From positions 1-64,000 of IMG/VR virus record IMGVR_UViG_3300037088_000882: DNA of 64,000 nucleotides. One strand, 5' to 3'. This DNA comes from a virus. A program made the position numbers and the translations under genes. Positions 30,535 through 36,859 of this stretch are shown piece by piece. Each line of letters starts with the position of its first letter. Within the stretch, counting starts at the first letter, position 1. The notes below the pieces were generated by a model. That model was not told where the DNA came from. It saw only the letters and a program-made list of their open reading frames with translations, and made no database searches.

Positions 30535-31338
30535 TTAATATCCAAGTACAGGATGACTCTTAAGGTTCTTTATAAGTTCATGGCATACTTCAAAGGGCAT
30601 TTGCGGGGCCCCTTCCGTGATTATGTGGCCTGGACTGAGCTCGGGTGGCTCTTCTTCCCAGGCCTGGTCTCTTAGACCTGGACTTAGAATGACGGCTGGC
30701 ATATAAGTGAAAGCCCAACCTTCTCTAGGGTAGTCCATTTCTGGAGTCAGGTATGTTTTCGCTATAAACAGATTATTAGTTATTTTCTCTACTACCAGAA
30801 CCCCATAAATTAAATCCAAATATATGAATTTATCGGTTTCACAAAAATAAAAGGAATTCATGGTTAGTATTCTAAGGTAATCAGCAGGATTGGGGTTTGT
30901 AAATAAAGTTTTTTGAAAAGATATTCTAAGATATCGAAAATTCTCCTCGTTGTATCTTTCTTTGAATTGTTCGAAACAATGAGCTGTGTAGAAGAGATGG
31001 TCCAGGTAAGTCCCTGGCATACTGCCGTAAAGCCTTCCAAACTCAGTTTTATATGTAACTTCGAAATTAGTGTATGCACGTAATTTACGATCGAAATTAT
31101 AGAGGTTTACCCATTCTCCGTAATAAGTGTGGAGCTCAGTAAGGATGTATTCCATTAATCTTTTTCTTGCATTATCCGATATTTTGCTGACATCTTTATT
31201 TTTGAATTCTTTGAGGAAGGCTTTTTCTAAGCAAATATTAAGCATGGCTCTAGGGTATCGTTCCAAGGCCACGGTCTTGAAATGTTTGTTGAGATCAGCA
31301 ATGACCTCTTCGGGATTTCCATAAGGTTTGAAAGCCAT
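30535..31338 (-). CDS. Uncharacterised cytoplasmic protein
   Basis: 267 residues, helical and rich in aromatic residues, no export signal. The N-terminal 100 residues carry many charged helices (PYGNPEEVIADLNKHF, ARKRLMEYILTELHTYYGEW). The C-terminal part is mixed with a Pro/Glu loop (WEEEPPELSPGH). It lies 3 nt after the stop of the exported 180-residue protein, within one transcription unit. I do not recognise it. Confidence 0.6.
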   Translation of the reverse strand: MAFKPYGNPEEVIADLNKHFKTVALERYPRAMLNICLEKAFLKEFKNKDVSKISDNARKRLMEYILTELHTYYGEWVNLYNFDRKLRAYTNFEVTYKTEFGRLYGSMPGTYLDHLFYTAHCFEQFKERYNEENFRYLRISFQKTLFTNPNPADYLRILTMNSFYFCETDKFIYLDLIYGVLVVEKITNNLFIAKTYLTPEMDYPREGWAFTYMPAVILSPGLRDQAWEEEPPELSPGHIITEGAPQMPFEVCHELIKNLKSHPVLGY

Positions 31339-31341
31339 TAA

Positions 31342-31884
31342 TTAAAACCCAAGGTTTGCTTTTGATTCTCTGCGTTTGTTAATTGAATCATATTTCATAG
31401 AATTTCTAAATACAAAAGTAATTGGAGTTTTTTCATTGTAATAACTTGTAAGTACAAAGGTTCTTGTTTTAAATTCCCAGGTTATTTCTTGTTTTATGCC
31501 ATTTTCTTTAGTTTCTTCTTTTTTGTTTTCGAAACTGGTTTCAGATCCTAATCTTTCAACAAGTCTGTTATATAAAGTTTGAAGGCCTCCAATTTCGTGG
31601 CATTCTTCTTCATTATAAAAAATACCGATTGAATATAAAGTATCATCAAGAAAAGAGCATGCGGCGGCTGCGGCAGTTTTCATTACAGCAAGATACTGAT
31701 AGACACCTATTTCATGCTCGATATCTTTGGCAGGGAATTCTTCAGCATCTGGGTGAGCTTTTTTGAAATGCCCTAGAGTCATTCCTATTTTTAAATCCTC
31801 AAATTTAAAATCTTCTGATTTTTGGGAATAGCTTAAGCTGAATAAGAAGAGAGACGTTAAGATTAGACGTGGGATTGTTTTCAC
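31342..31884 (-). CDS. Exported small protein
   Basis: 180 residues starting at GTG 31884, preceded by AAAGGAAG. An N-terminal signal peptide (LILTSLFLFSLSYS/QKS) is visible. The mature part begins with FKFEDLKIGMTLGHFKKAHP, resembling small periplasmic 'SmpA/OmlA-like' or DUF4377-type folds in which 'IGMT' precedes a helix; this is a loose similarity. It shares the duplicated promoter/leader module with the exported protein at 28754-30274, so the two are probably co-regulated. Confidence 0.62.
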   Translation of the reverse strand: MKTIPRLILTSLFLFSLSYSQKSEDFKFEDLKIGMTLGHFKKAHPDAEEFPAKDIEHEIGVYQYLAVMKTAAAAACSFLDDTLYSIGIFYNEEECHEIGGLQTLYNRLVERLGSETSFENKKEETKENGIKQEITWEFKTRTFVLTSYYNEKTPITFVFRNSMKYDSINKRRESKANLGF

Positions 31885-31935
31885 AGGCTTCCTTTCTTTT
31901 TGGTTTAGAATGCCTATGAATATTATACATGTATT
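31885..31935 (-). promoter_or_regulatory. Promoter/leader module, copy 2
   Basis: ACATGTATAATAT, TCATAGGCA and CCAAAAAGAAAGGAAG on the minus strand, with TATAAT at 31922-31927. It matches the module at 30275-30330 almost base for base apart from small indels, and drives the second exported protein. Confidence 0.65.
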
Positions 31936-31964
31936 TTGAGAGAGGTATAGAGGATTTTTTTAGA

Positions 31965-32051
31965 TGGTACCGGAAGAGTGACTTGAACACTCACGGGATT
32001 GCTCCCAATAGATCTTGAATCTATCGCGTCTCCCAATTTCGCCATTCCGGC
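31965..32051 (-). tRNA. tRNA-Leu (CAA)
   Basis: Full class II cloverleaf: acceptor GCCGGAA/TTCCGGT, anticodon loop TTCAAGA (anticodon CAA, reads UUG), long variable arm, T-loop TTCAAGT, A73 and encoded CCA (31965-31967). Confidence 0.93.
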
Positions 32052-32084
32052 TTAAGTGGTCAGGACAGGTTTACGCCCTACGAT

Positions 32085-32162
32085 TTATGCCACACGCTTT
32101 TTCATTTTACTGTACAGTGTGGATCTATTAATATGAAGCATTTCAGCGATTTTTAAAGTGGG
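32085..32162 (-). pseudogene. Remnant of a helix-turn-helix protein C-terminus
   Basis: In frame from the 3' edge of the next tRNA to TAA 32085, the sequence reads TLKIAEMLHINRSTLYSKMK and then KRVA. This is a clear Fis/homing-endonuclease-type helix-turn-helix (IAEML-x-INRSTLY). No start or N-terminal domain remains: the frame enters the tRNA body. Probably the tail of a decayed homing endonuclease or regulator that once sat among the tRNAs. Confidence 0.5.
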
Positions 32163-32232
32163 ATTGGAGGAATTCGAATCCTCATTGTGTTGATTTTAAG
32201 TCAACTGCCTCTACCAGTTGGGCTACAATCCC
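32159..32232 (-). tRNA. Class I tRNA with UAA anticodon (Leu codon UUA)
   Basis: 74-nt cloverleaf with acceptor GGGATTG/CAATCCC, D-arm GCCC...GGC, anticodon arm GTTGA-CTTAAAA-TCAAC, 5-nt variable loop and T-arm GAGGA-TTCGAAT-TCCTC, A73, no encoded CCA. The anticodon TAA reads UUA, but leucine tRNAs normally have a long variable arm, and all four canonical Leu tRNAs in this cluster do. The anticodon arm resembles bacterial tRNA-Lys except for the anticodon, so its amino acid identity is uncertain. Confidence 0.85.
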
Positions 32233-32244
32233 TCAATATAAATC

Positions 32245-32270
32245 ACATGTCTACCAATTTCAACACCTGA
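32245..32270 (-). pseudogene. Fragment resembling a tRNA-Leu 5' half
   Basis: GTGTTGAAATTGGTAGACATG on the minus strand resembles the acceptor-D-arm junction and D-arm of the Leu tRNAs in this cluster (TGAAATTGGTAGAC), but no anticodon arm follows. It sits just upstream of the UAA tRNA and may be a relic of a replaced tRNA-Leu. Confidence 0.35.
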
Positions 32271-32280
32271 ATAGTAAAAA

Positions 32281-32363
32281 TGGAAGGGGCAAGATTTGAA
32301 CTTGCGAACTCCGAAGAGACGGGATTTACAGTCCCGGGCCTTTAACCACTCGACCACCCTTCC
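32281..32363 (-). tRNA. tRNA-Tyr (GTA)
   Basis: Class II cloverleaf: acceptor GGAAGGG/CCCTTCC, anticodon loop CTGTAAA, variable arm CTCTTCGGAG, T-loop TTCAAAT, A73. CCA is not encoded, so it needs the CCA-adding enzyme at 37351. Confidence 0.93.
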
Positions 32364-32370
32364 GTAAATT

Positions 32371-32456
32371 TGCGGATAAGAAGATTTGAACTTCTAAAAG
32401 GATTACTCCTCGCTGGTCTCTGAAACCAGTGTGTTTACCAATTCCACCATATCCGC
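32371..32456 (-). tRNA. tRNA-Leu (CAG)
   Basis: Class II cloverleaf: acceptor GCGGATA/TATCCGC, anticodon stem CTGGT/ACCAG with loop TTCAGAG, long variable arm, T-loop TTCAAAT, A73. Reads CUG. Confidence 0.92.
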
Positions 32457-32465
32457 GTAATATAT

Positions 32466-32620
32466 AGATTGCGTTCAAGTTACTAAAGCATTTACCCCTT
32501 TCGGGATACTTGTCGATTCTCAAGATCGATGCCTTACCAATTTGGCTATATTTCCATTCGGAAACACTCGGAGTCGAACCGAGATTAGTAATGTAGGCTT
32601 TAATTGTAAAAACGCAATCT
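32466..32620 (-). tRNA. Circularly permuted tRNA element A (UGA anticodon, Ser-like)
   Basis: In transcript order: 5' terminal strand AGATTGCGTT (32611-32620), TTTACA, helix strand ATTAAAGC, 13-nt joint with TACATTA, T-arm CTCGG-TTCGACT-CCGAG (32567-32583), acceptor 3' strand TGTTTCC, G73, a 3-nt loop AAT, acceptor 5' strand GGAAATA, D-arm GCC...GGC, anticodon arm TCGAT-CTTGAGA-ATCGA (32513-32529), CAAG, a GAAA-capped hairpin, helix strand GCTTTAGT, AACTTG, and terminal strand AACGCAATCT (32466-32475). All seven acceptor pairs form (one G-U). Anticodon TGA with G73 fits serine, whose synthetase reads the variable arm. The break lies in the variable region. Confidence 0.82.
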
Positions 32621-32627
32621 AATCTGG

Positions 32628-32711
32628 TGCGGTCGGTCTGATTTGAACAGGCATAGGATTGCTCCCACATGCACCTCAAGCATGCGTGGCTACCAATTAC
32701 ACCACGACCGC
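32628..32711 (-). tRNA. tRNA-Leu (GAG)
   Basis: Class II cloverleaf: acceptor GCGGTCG/CGACCGC, anticodon stem CATGC/GCATG with loop TTGAGGT, long variable arm, T-loop TTCAAAT, A73 and encoded CCA (32625-32627). Lies between the two permuted elements. Confidence 0.92.
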
Positions 32712-32720
32712 ATAATTTAT

Positions 32721-32863
32721 AAAGCCATATCCGAGTTATCAATGCTATCTTGATAGATTCTATTCTATTGCCTTTACCATTTGGCTATTCCCCCATAATT
32801 GGGGGAACGTGGAATCGAACCACGAATTTTTAATGTAAGCATCAACGGTAAAGATATGGCTTT
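32721..32863 (-). tRNA. Circularly permuted tRNA element B (6-nt anticodon loop)
   Basis: Same order as element A: terminal strand AAAGCCATATC (32853-32863), TTTACC, GTTGATGCT, joint TACATTAAAAATT, T-arm CGTGG-TTCGATT-CCACG (32808-32824), acceptor 3' TTCCCCC, A73, loop ATTAT, acceptor 5' GGGGGAA, D-arm GCC...GGC, anticodon arm ATAGA-ATAGAA-TCTAT (32753-32768), CAAGAT, AGCATTGAT, AACTCG and terminal strand GATATGGCTTT (32721-32731). The terminal 11 bp and acceptor 7 bp are perfect. The anticodon loop has six nucleotides, so the anticodon is ambiguous (AGA if T is position 33, TAG if A is). Confidence 0.78.
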
Positions 32864-32880
32864 AATTTCAAAGAACTTGG

Positions 32881-32966
32881 TGCGAATGTAGAGATTCGAA
32901 CTCTAAAGAGCTGTTAAGCTTCCAGATTCTAAGTCTGGCCCCTGCTACCAATTCGGGTACATTCGC
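32881..32966 (-). tRNA. tRNA-Leu (TAG)
   Basis: Class II cloverleaf: acceptor GCGAATG/CATTCGC, anticodon arm CCAGA-CTTAGAA-TCTGG, long variable arm, T-loop TTCGAAT, A73 and encoded CCA (32878-32880). Reads CUA and neighbours. Confidence 0.93.
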
Positions 32967-32975
32967 ATATATTTA

Positions 32976-33046
32976 AGACGGTGCCCAGGATCGAACTGGG
33001 GCTGTCGGTTTTGCGGACCGATGCCTTACCTCTTGGCTACACCGTC
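32976..33046 (-). tRNA. tRNA-Cys (GCA)
   Basis: Cloverleaf with acceptor GACGGTG/CACCGTC, anticodon loop CCGCAAA, T-loop TTCGATC and T73, the cysteine discriminator. Its 5' end overlaps the C-terminus of a 52-codon gene by 10 nt. Confidence 0.93.
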
Positions 33047-33195
33047 GGATAAAAGAATTTATCTAATTCAAAGACCTCGTTTAAACATATTTCATTGATT
33101 TTCTCATTTGTGAAATCAGGTTCTTGGCCTTCTTCTATGCACGAGAATTTAAATGGTACATTATCTCGTAATTCATGCCCTATTTTAATTTTCAT
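33037..33195 (-). CDS. 52-residue hypothetical protein
   Basis: ATG 33195 with GAGGGGA 5 nt upstream; ends at TAG 33037 inside the 5' end of tRNA-Cys. The product is acidic (KIKIGHELRDNVPFKFS...) with a single Cys near residue 19 and another near 37, and no membrane segment. It sits between a hairpin terminator and the tRNA cluster, so its mRNA would be the precursor of the tRNAs. Family unknown. Confidence 0.6.
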   Translation of the reverse strand: MKIKIGHELRDNVPFKFSCIEEGQEPDFTNEKINEICLNEVFELDKFFYPTV

Positions 33196-33220
33196 TTAAT
33201 CCCCTCAGTATAAAACAAAA

Positions 33221-33253
33221 AACCCTGCTTGATCTTTAGAACCAAGCAGGGTT
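33221..33253 (-). terminator. Strong hairpin terminator/attenuator, copy 1
   Basis: Perfect 11-bp stem (AACCCTGCTTG / CAAGCAGGGTT) with an 11-nt loop, followed on the minus strand by TTTTTTG. It lies between the promoter at 33375-33403 and the tRNA cluster, so it acts as a leader attenuator or partial terminator. A near copy lies at 40803-40834 in the same relation to a promoter and a tRNA. Confidence 0.85.
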
Positions 33254-33374
33254 TTGTTTATTTCTTTTTTAACTTTAGATCAAGACAAAATCCTACCCGG
33301 TCCCTTTAGATAGCTAAGGTAATATGATAGACACAAAGGTAAGGATTGAATAGTCTTATTGCTCATGATAACTA

Positions 33375-33403
33375 AATATAACACAGAAAAAATAAAAAGT
33401 CAA
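33375..33403 (-). promoter_or_regulatory. Sigma70 promoter for the tRNA cluster
   Basis: Minus strand TTGACT (33398-33403), 17-bp spacer, TATATT (33375-33380). Downstream there is a possible 28-codon leader peptide, then the terminator hairpin, then the 52-residue gene and the tRNA array. Confidence 0.78.
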
Positions 33404-33411
33404 TTACTTTT

Positions 33412-35484
33412 TTAAGGTTCTACTGCTGTAAAGTCATTTTCAGGAACAGTGCTTTTATTTTTAGATCCGTATTTCCCAAGACGTGGCGAAATAAGAGAGT
33501 CTTCGGAAATAAACCCCATAAGAGCTGAAGTTAAAGCTTGCTCACTAAGATATTCTTTTATTACCTGATCTTTATTCAAAACTTTAAAAAGTTTCATAAC
33601 ATGAGATACTTTGCATAATGCCACTTGTCGATAGGCACTAAGAACATCTTTTTTGATAGCATTAGAGTACATAACATTATGTTGTTTTTGATGAAATTCT
33701 GCAGTTTCTTGTATGATTGGGGATTCTTCATTAAAAAATACTGCGGATCCCATATGTCCGTCTTCAAAACGGTGTTCATCTTTATAGAAGCATATATTTA
33801 CTTCATGTTGCATATCATTTTTTCCTACAGGGACAATTATTGGCATATCTTTTTTAATTTTTATTTCTATACTAGGAGTAGAATCTCCTGTGCTTTTTGC
33901 CTTTTTAACTCGAATACGTCGCCAAATTTGTTGAGAACCATCTATTGCTACGCCAGTTTTTTTCTCACCTGTATCGCTACCTTTACCCTCACTACTCCCT
34001 TTACTTACGCCATTTAAAAAGCTCTCCCCCTCTTGGCTAGAGTCGATGAGACCGGTACTTTTTTGGTTTACAGGAACTTCTTCGTCAGTAGGGTCTTTTT
34101 TTATTTTTGATTTATTGGAATAATCTATGACATGGATACTATCGGCAAACCTATTACCGTATTTATCTAAAATTCTTTTTAGAAGAGCTTCATTGCCAGC
34201 AATTAGATCATCGCTGTCTCTGTCTTTATGTAATTCTTTGATTGTGTTAACTATTTCTTCTGGCATGTTTTTTATAAACAGGAGTCCCCAATATTCCATA
34301 GGAAGTTCAATACTTTTTTTCCCGTTTCCAGTAAAGAATAAATTTGATCGGCTTTGATCAGGGAAGACGCCCCAATCTGTCTCTTGTGTGTGAATCTGGG
34401 GTTCTATAATAATAGTTAATCGATTTTGAATTTCTTTGTCAATTATTCCGAAATTTCTAAAATTTGATATATGAGAATTAAAATTATATAGCTCTCCTTT
34501 ATACATAACAGCAATGAAACCACTTTCTAGAGCATAGCCGTGACATACAGGACGGGCACCTTCCCAAAGGTACCAGCTAATTTTAAGTTTGCCATCTTCG
34601 AGATAGAAGGTATCTGCTGTTTTAAGTTTACCTATTTTTGGGGCAATAACTTTAGCTTCTGTTATGTAATACTTAGCTCCATGGCATATCCTGGTATTTC
34701 CCCTGGTAGTATTATATTTTTGTAATTTTTCATTGAATTCTTTTTCGCATCGCGGCCATTCATCTCGATTAGCTTTTCCATAATTAAATTCTTTAACACT
34801 AACTTGAATATTGTCCAGATTAAAAAAACGTGTATTAATATAACGTGTCAAATTTGAGGTATACCCTTTTTCCGATTGCATGTATGTGTCAGTTTTTGAG
34901 TCGTTCCCCATAAGAATGATGCAGGTTCCATGATCTCTAACCCATTTTGGAGCAACTAAAGACCAATCAATTTCATCCTCTTCCCATTCTACTGACATAG
35001 GGTCGATAACGGTTGCTATCTCATCGTTAAATTCCCAACTGGAAATGCTATAGGCTTTTTCCTCTATGTCATAATACATTCGTATCATTGATCCAATACC
35101 GTTTTGGTAAGATATGTATACAACACCAGCCCCATTCCATGGCAGAAGAGATATTCTACATCCAATACCAAAATTTGTGTGAATGACTCTATCATTTTCA
35201 TTCATTTCCTGCATGACTGCTTTACCGCTGGATTGTATGTTTGTAAAATATTTTTTAAGTTGTTCTGCGGACATGCCATCCCCATCGTCGCAAATCATAT
35301 GACGGTAAACACCCTCTTTAGTAACCGATTGCCATTCAACTCCAAACTCTACTTTTTTAGCATGGGCTTCAATGGCATTCATTAAGACTTCACGGGCCCA
35401 TTGATAAGGTTGGCAAAAACGGTATGTTCTGAGAATAAAATCTGTGGCATTTTCCATGCCAATGGGGAAGCTTTTGGAAGACAT
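33412..35484 (-). CDS. GHKL (HSP90-like) ATPase, rIIA-like
   Basis: 690 residues. The N-terminal GHKL/Bergerat ATP-binding fold is clear: N-box with Glu32 and Asn36 (REVLMNAIEA), G1 box DDGDGM (66-71) and G2 box NFGIG (104-108). Length and N-terminal position of the ATPase match phage rIIA proteins, membrane-associated factors of T4-type phages that affect lysis inhibition and exclusion by lambda rex. The C-terminal ~250 residues are charged with a Ser/Gly-rich linker near 490-510. No rIIB gene is evident in this window. The ATPase call is strong and the rIIA assignment moderate. Confidence 0.8.
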   Translation of the reverse strand: MSSKSFPIGMENATDFILRTYRFCQPYQWAREVLMNAIEAHAKKVEFGVEWQSVTKEGVYRHMICDDGDGMSAEQLKKYFTNIQSSGKAVMQEMNENDRVIHTNFGIGCRISLLPWNGAGVVYISYQNGIGSMIRMYYDIEEKAYSISSWEFNDEIATVIDPMSVEWEEDEIDWSLVAPKWVRDHGTCIILMGNDSKTDTYMQSEKGYTSNLTRYINTRFFNLDNIQVSVKEFNYGKANRDEWPRCEKEFNEKLQKYNTTRGNTRICHGAKYYITEAKVIAPKIGKLKTADTFYLEDGKLKISWYLWEGARPVCHGYALESGFIAVMYKGELYNFNSHISNFRNFGIIDKEIQNRLTIIIEPQIHTQETDWGVFPDQSRSNLFFTGNGKKSIELPMEYWGLLFIKNMPEEIVNTIKELHKDRDSDDLIAGNEALLKRILDKYGNRFADSIHVIDYSNKSKIKKDPTDEEVPVNQKSTGLIDSSQEGESFLNGVSKGSSEGKGSDTGEKKTGVAIDGSQQIWRRIRVKKAKSTGDSTPSIEIKIKKDMPIIVPVGKNDMQHEVNICFYKDEHRFEDGHMGSAVFFNEESPIIQETAEFHQKQHNVMYSNAIKKDVLSAYRQVALCKVSHVMKLFKVLNKDQVIKEYLSEQALTSALMGFISEDSLISPRLGKYGSKNKSTVPENDFTAVEP

Positions 35485-35588
35485 AAAAATTATCCTTTCA
35501 CTAGTAGTACTAGGGATTGGTTAAAGTAAAAAATAAACTAAGATAAAACTTGAGTTTAAAACACAAGGTTTATCCATAACATTAAAAT

Positions 35589-36416
35589 TTATGGGAATAT
35601 GACCATTTCGTTTGAAACAGGTATAGATCGATCCTCTTTTTTACTTTTATTACTACTTTTCGCTGAATATATAATGTCAATTCCTTGTAAATTATTTCCG
35701 TTGAATAGCGATTCAGTCGCAGATAGTCTATCTATGGACAAGCACCAAGCTTTTTTAGTATTTAAAAAGTCTCTTAAACGTTCAAGATCTTTTAGGCCAA
35801 AGTCACAATTATACCATTTTTTTCCGTATTTAATATAAGGAGGGTCTGCGTAGATGAAATCGAATGGCACATTGTTTAGGAAAGTTTCGAAATCCTCACA
35901 AGAAACGGAAAGGATTTTATCTTTTAACAACATTCTTGTCCGTTCGATTTTTCTTATGATATTTGGAGGATTCCAGTATACGTCAACATTCCAGGCACTT
36001 TTTTGATCCCACCCTCCGATTGGCAAAGACTCTGTAATAAAGCCGTTGTATGAGGTTTTATTAAGGAAGATTACTTTAAATGTTTTTTCTAAGTTTGTTG
36101 TTGGTTCACTGTGAAAAATATTTTTGTAGGTTTCTAAATTAACAACTTGAGTTGTAATTGCTTTATAAAGGGCTTCAAATTCAGAGTTTTTTGAGGCTTT
36201 AAAAAATTTCCAAAATGACCCTACATCTTTATTAGCGTCATTAAGATGGAATTTCCATAAAGGAAAATCCTTTGCCATGTTAATTAATGACCCGCCTCCT
36301 CCGACAAAAGGTTCAGCTACTGTCCATTCTGATGTGCGGGCTTCAGGATATGTGTTTTTTATCATTAAGTCTATTTTTTTCATTAGCCTTAATTTACCGC
36401 CGGGGTATCTTAGCAT
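35589..36416 (-). CDS. dam: DNA adenine-N6 methyltransferase (Dam/D12 class)
   Basis: 275 residues with the D12-class motif order: RYPGGK (3-8), the SAM-binding EPFVGGGG block, LNDAN, NKTSYNGF and the catalytic DPPY at 191-194. Such enzymes methylate adenine, classically in GATC, protecting phage DNA from restriction. A full-length single-domain enzyme with all motifs intact. Target specificity cannot be read directly. A short AT-rich gap separates it from the upstream gene at 36542. Confidence 0.92.
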   Translation of the reverse strand: MLRYPGGKLRLMKKIDLMIKNTYPEARTSEWTVAEPFVGGGGSLINMAKDFPLWKFHLNDANKDVGSFWKFFKASKNSEFEALYKAITTQVVNLETYKNIFHSEPTTNLEKTFKVIFLNKTSYNGFITESLPIGGWDQKSAWNVDVYWNPPNIIRKIERTRMLLKDKILSVSCEDFETFLNNVPFDFIYADPPYIKYGKKWYNCDFGLKDLERLRDFLNTKKAWCLSIDRLSATESLFNGNNLQGIDIIYSAKSSNKSKKEDRSIPVSNEMVIFP

Positions 36417-36541
36417 TTATTATCCAATTCGGGTTGTGGAGTGAAAATAACGCTTTATATATAATACTCGAATTATATATAAATATAAAAATAAATCGTT
36501 TAGAATCTACGAAAGGTAGGTAATATCAGGATGGGGAGTTT

Positions 36542-36859
36542 TCAGATTTTTATTTCTATAGGTTTTAAGATCATTGATTCGTCTTCTCCTGCATATACTA
36601 CAGGGATTTCTGGGTACAGCTTTTTTAATTTATTTGCAAGTTCTATTCCCCAGGTATTAAGTTTTTTTGCTTTGCCTTTTTTGAATGTTGAATAATCTGA
36701 TTCGAAGCAAGTATCGTAATATCTTATCCAAGATTCAAATTCGTTGATTAATTCTTGAGGCAGTTTTAACTCTTCGTAATCAATCATGCCACCAAGATTC
36801 TCCCATATACCAGAACTTGAGAAGTCTGGCATTACTTTTAGCTTTGTTATCTCATTCAT
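36542..36859 (-). CDS. Hypothetical protein
   Basis: 105 residues, ATG overlapping the end of the upstream gene by 8 nt. It begins with KLKVMPDFSSSGIWENLGGM and has LPQELINEFESWIRYYDTCF and helix-rich segments. Similar short proteins with the 'PDFSSSGIW' start occur in many phages and bacteria, but I know no function. No membrane or metal motif. Confidence 0.6.
   Translation of the reverse strand: MNEITKLKVMPDFSSSGIWENLGGMIDYEELKLPQELINEFESWIRYYDTCFESDYSTFKKGKAKKLNTWGIELANKLKKLYPEIPVVYAGEDESMILKPIEIKI

Noticed and set aside
32466-32620. Element A as tmRNA or a group I intron
   Set aside because: It has a full D-arm and a 7-nt anticodon arm, no tag reading frame, and it lacks the conserved P/Q/R/S core of group I introns.
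32326-32742. A 138-codon open frame across the tRNA cluster
   Set aside because: It passes through several tRNAs and element A; the frame is open by chance in tRNA sequence.
32466-32863. Elements A and B as chance neighbours of two half-decayed tRNAs
   Set aside because: Both show the same order, perfectly pairing acceptors and terminal helices, and the same conserved loop sequences. Independent decay would not retain these.
33625-34357. Plus-strand frames inside the rIIA-like gene
   Set aside because: They are antisense to a gene with intact ATPase motifs and have no binding sites.
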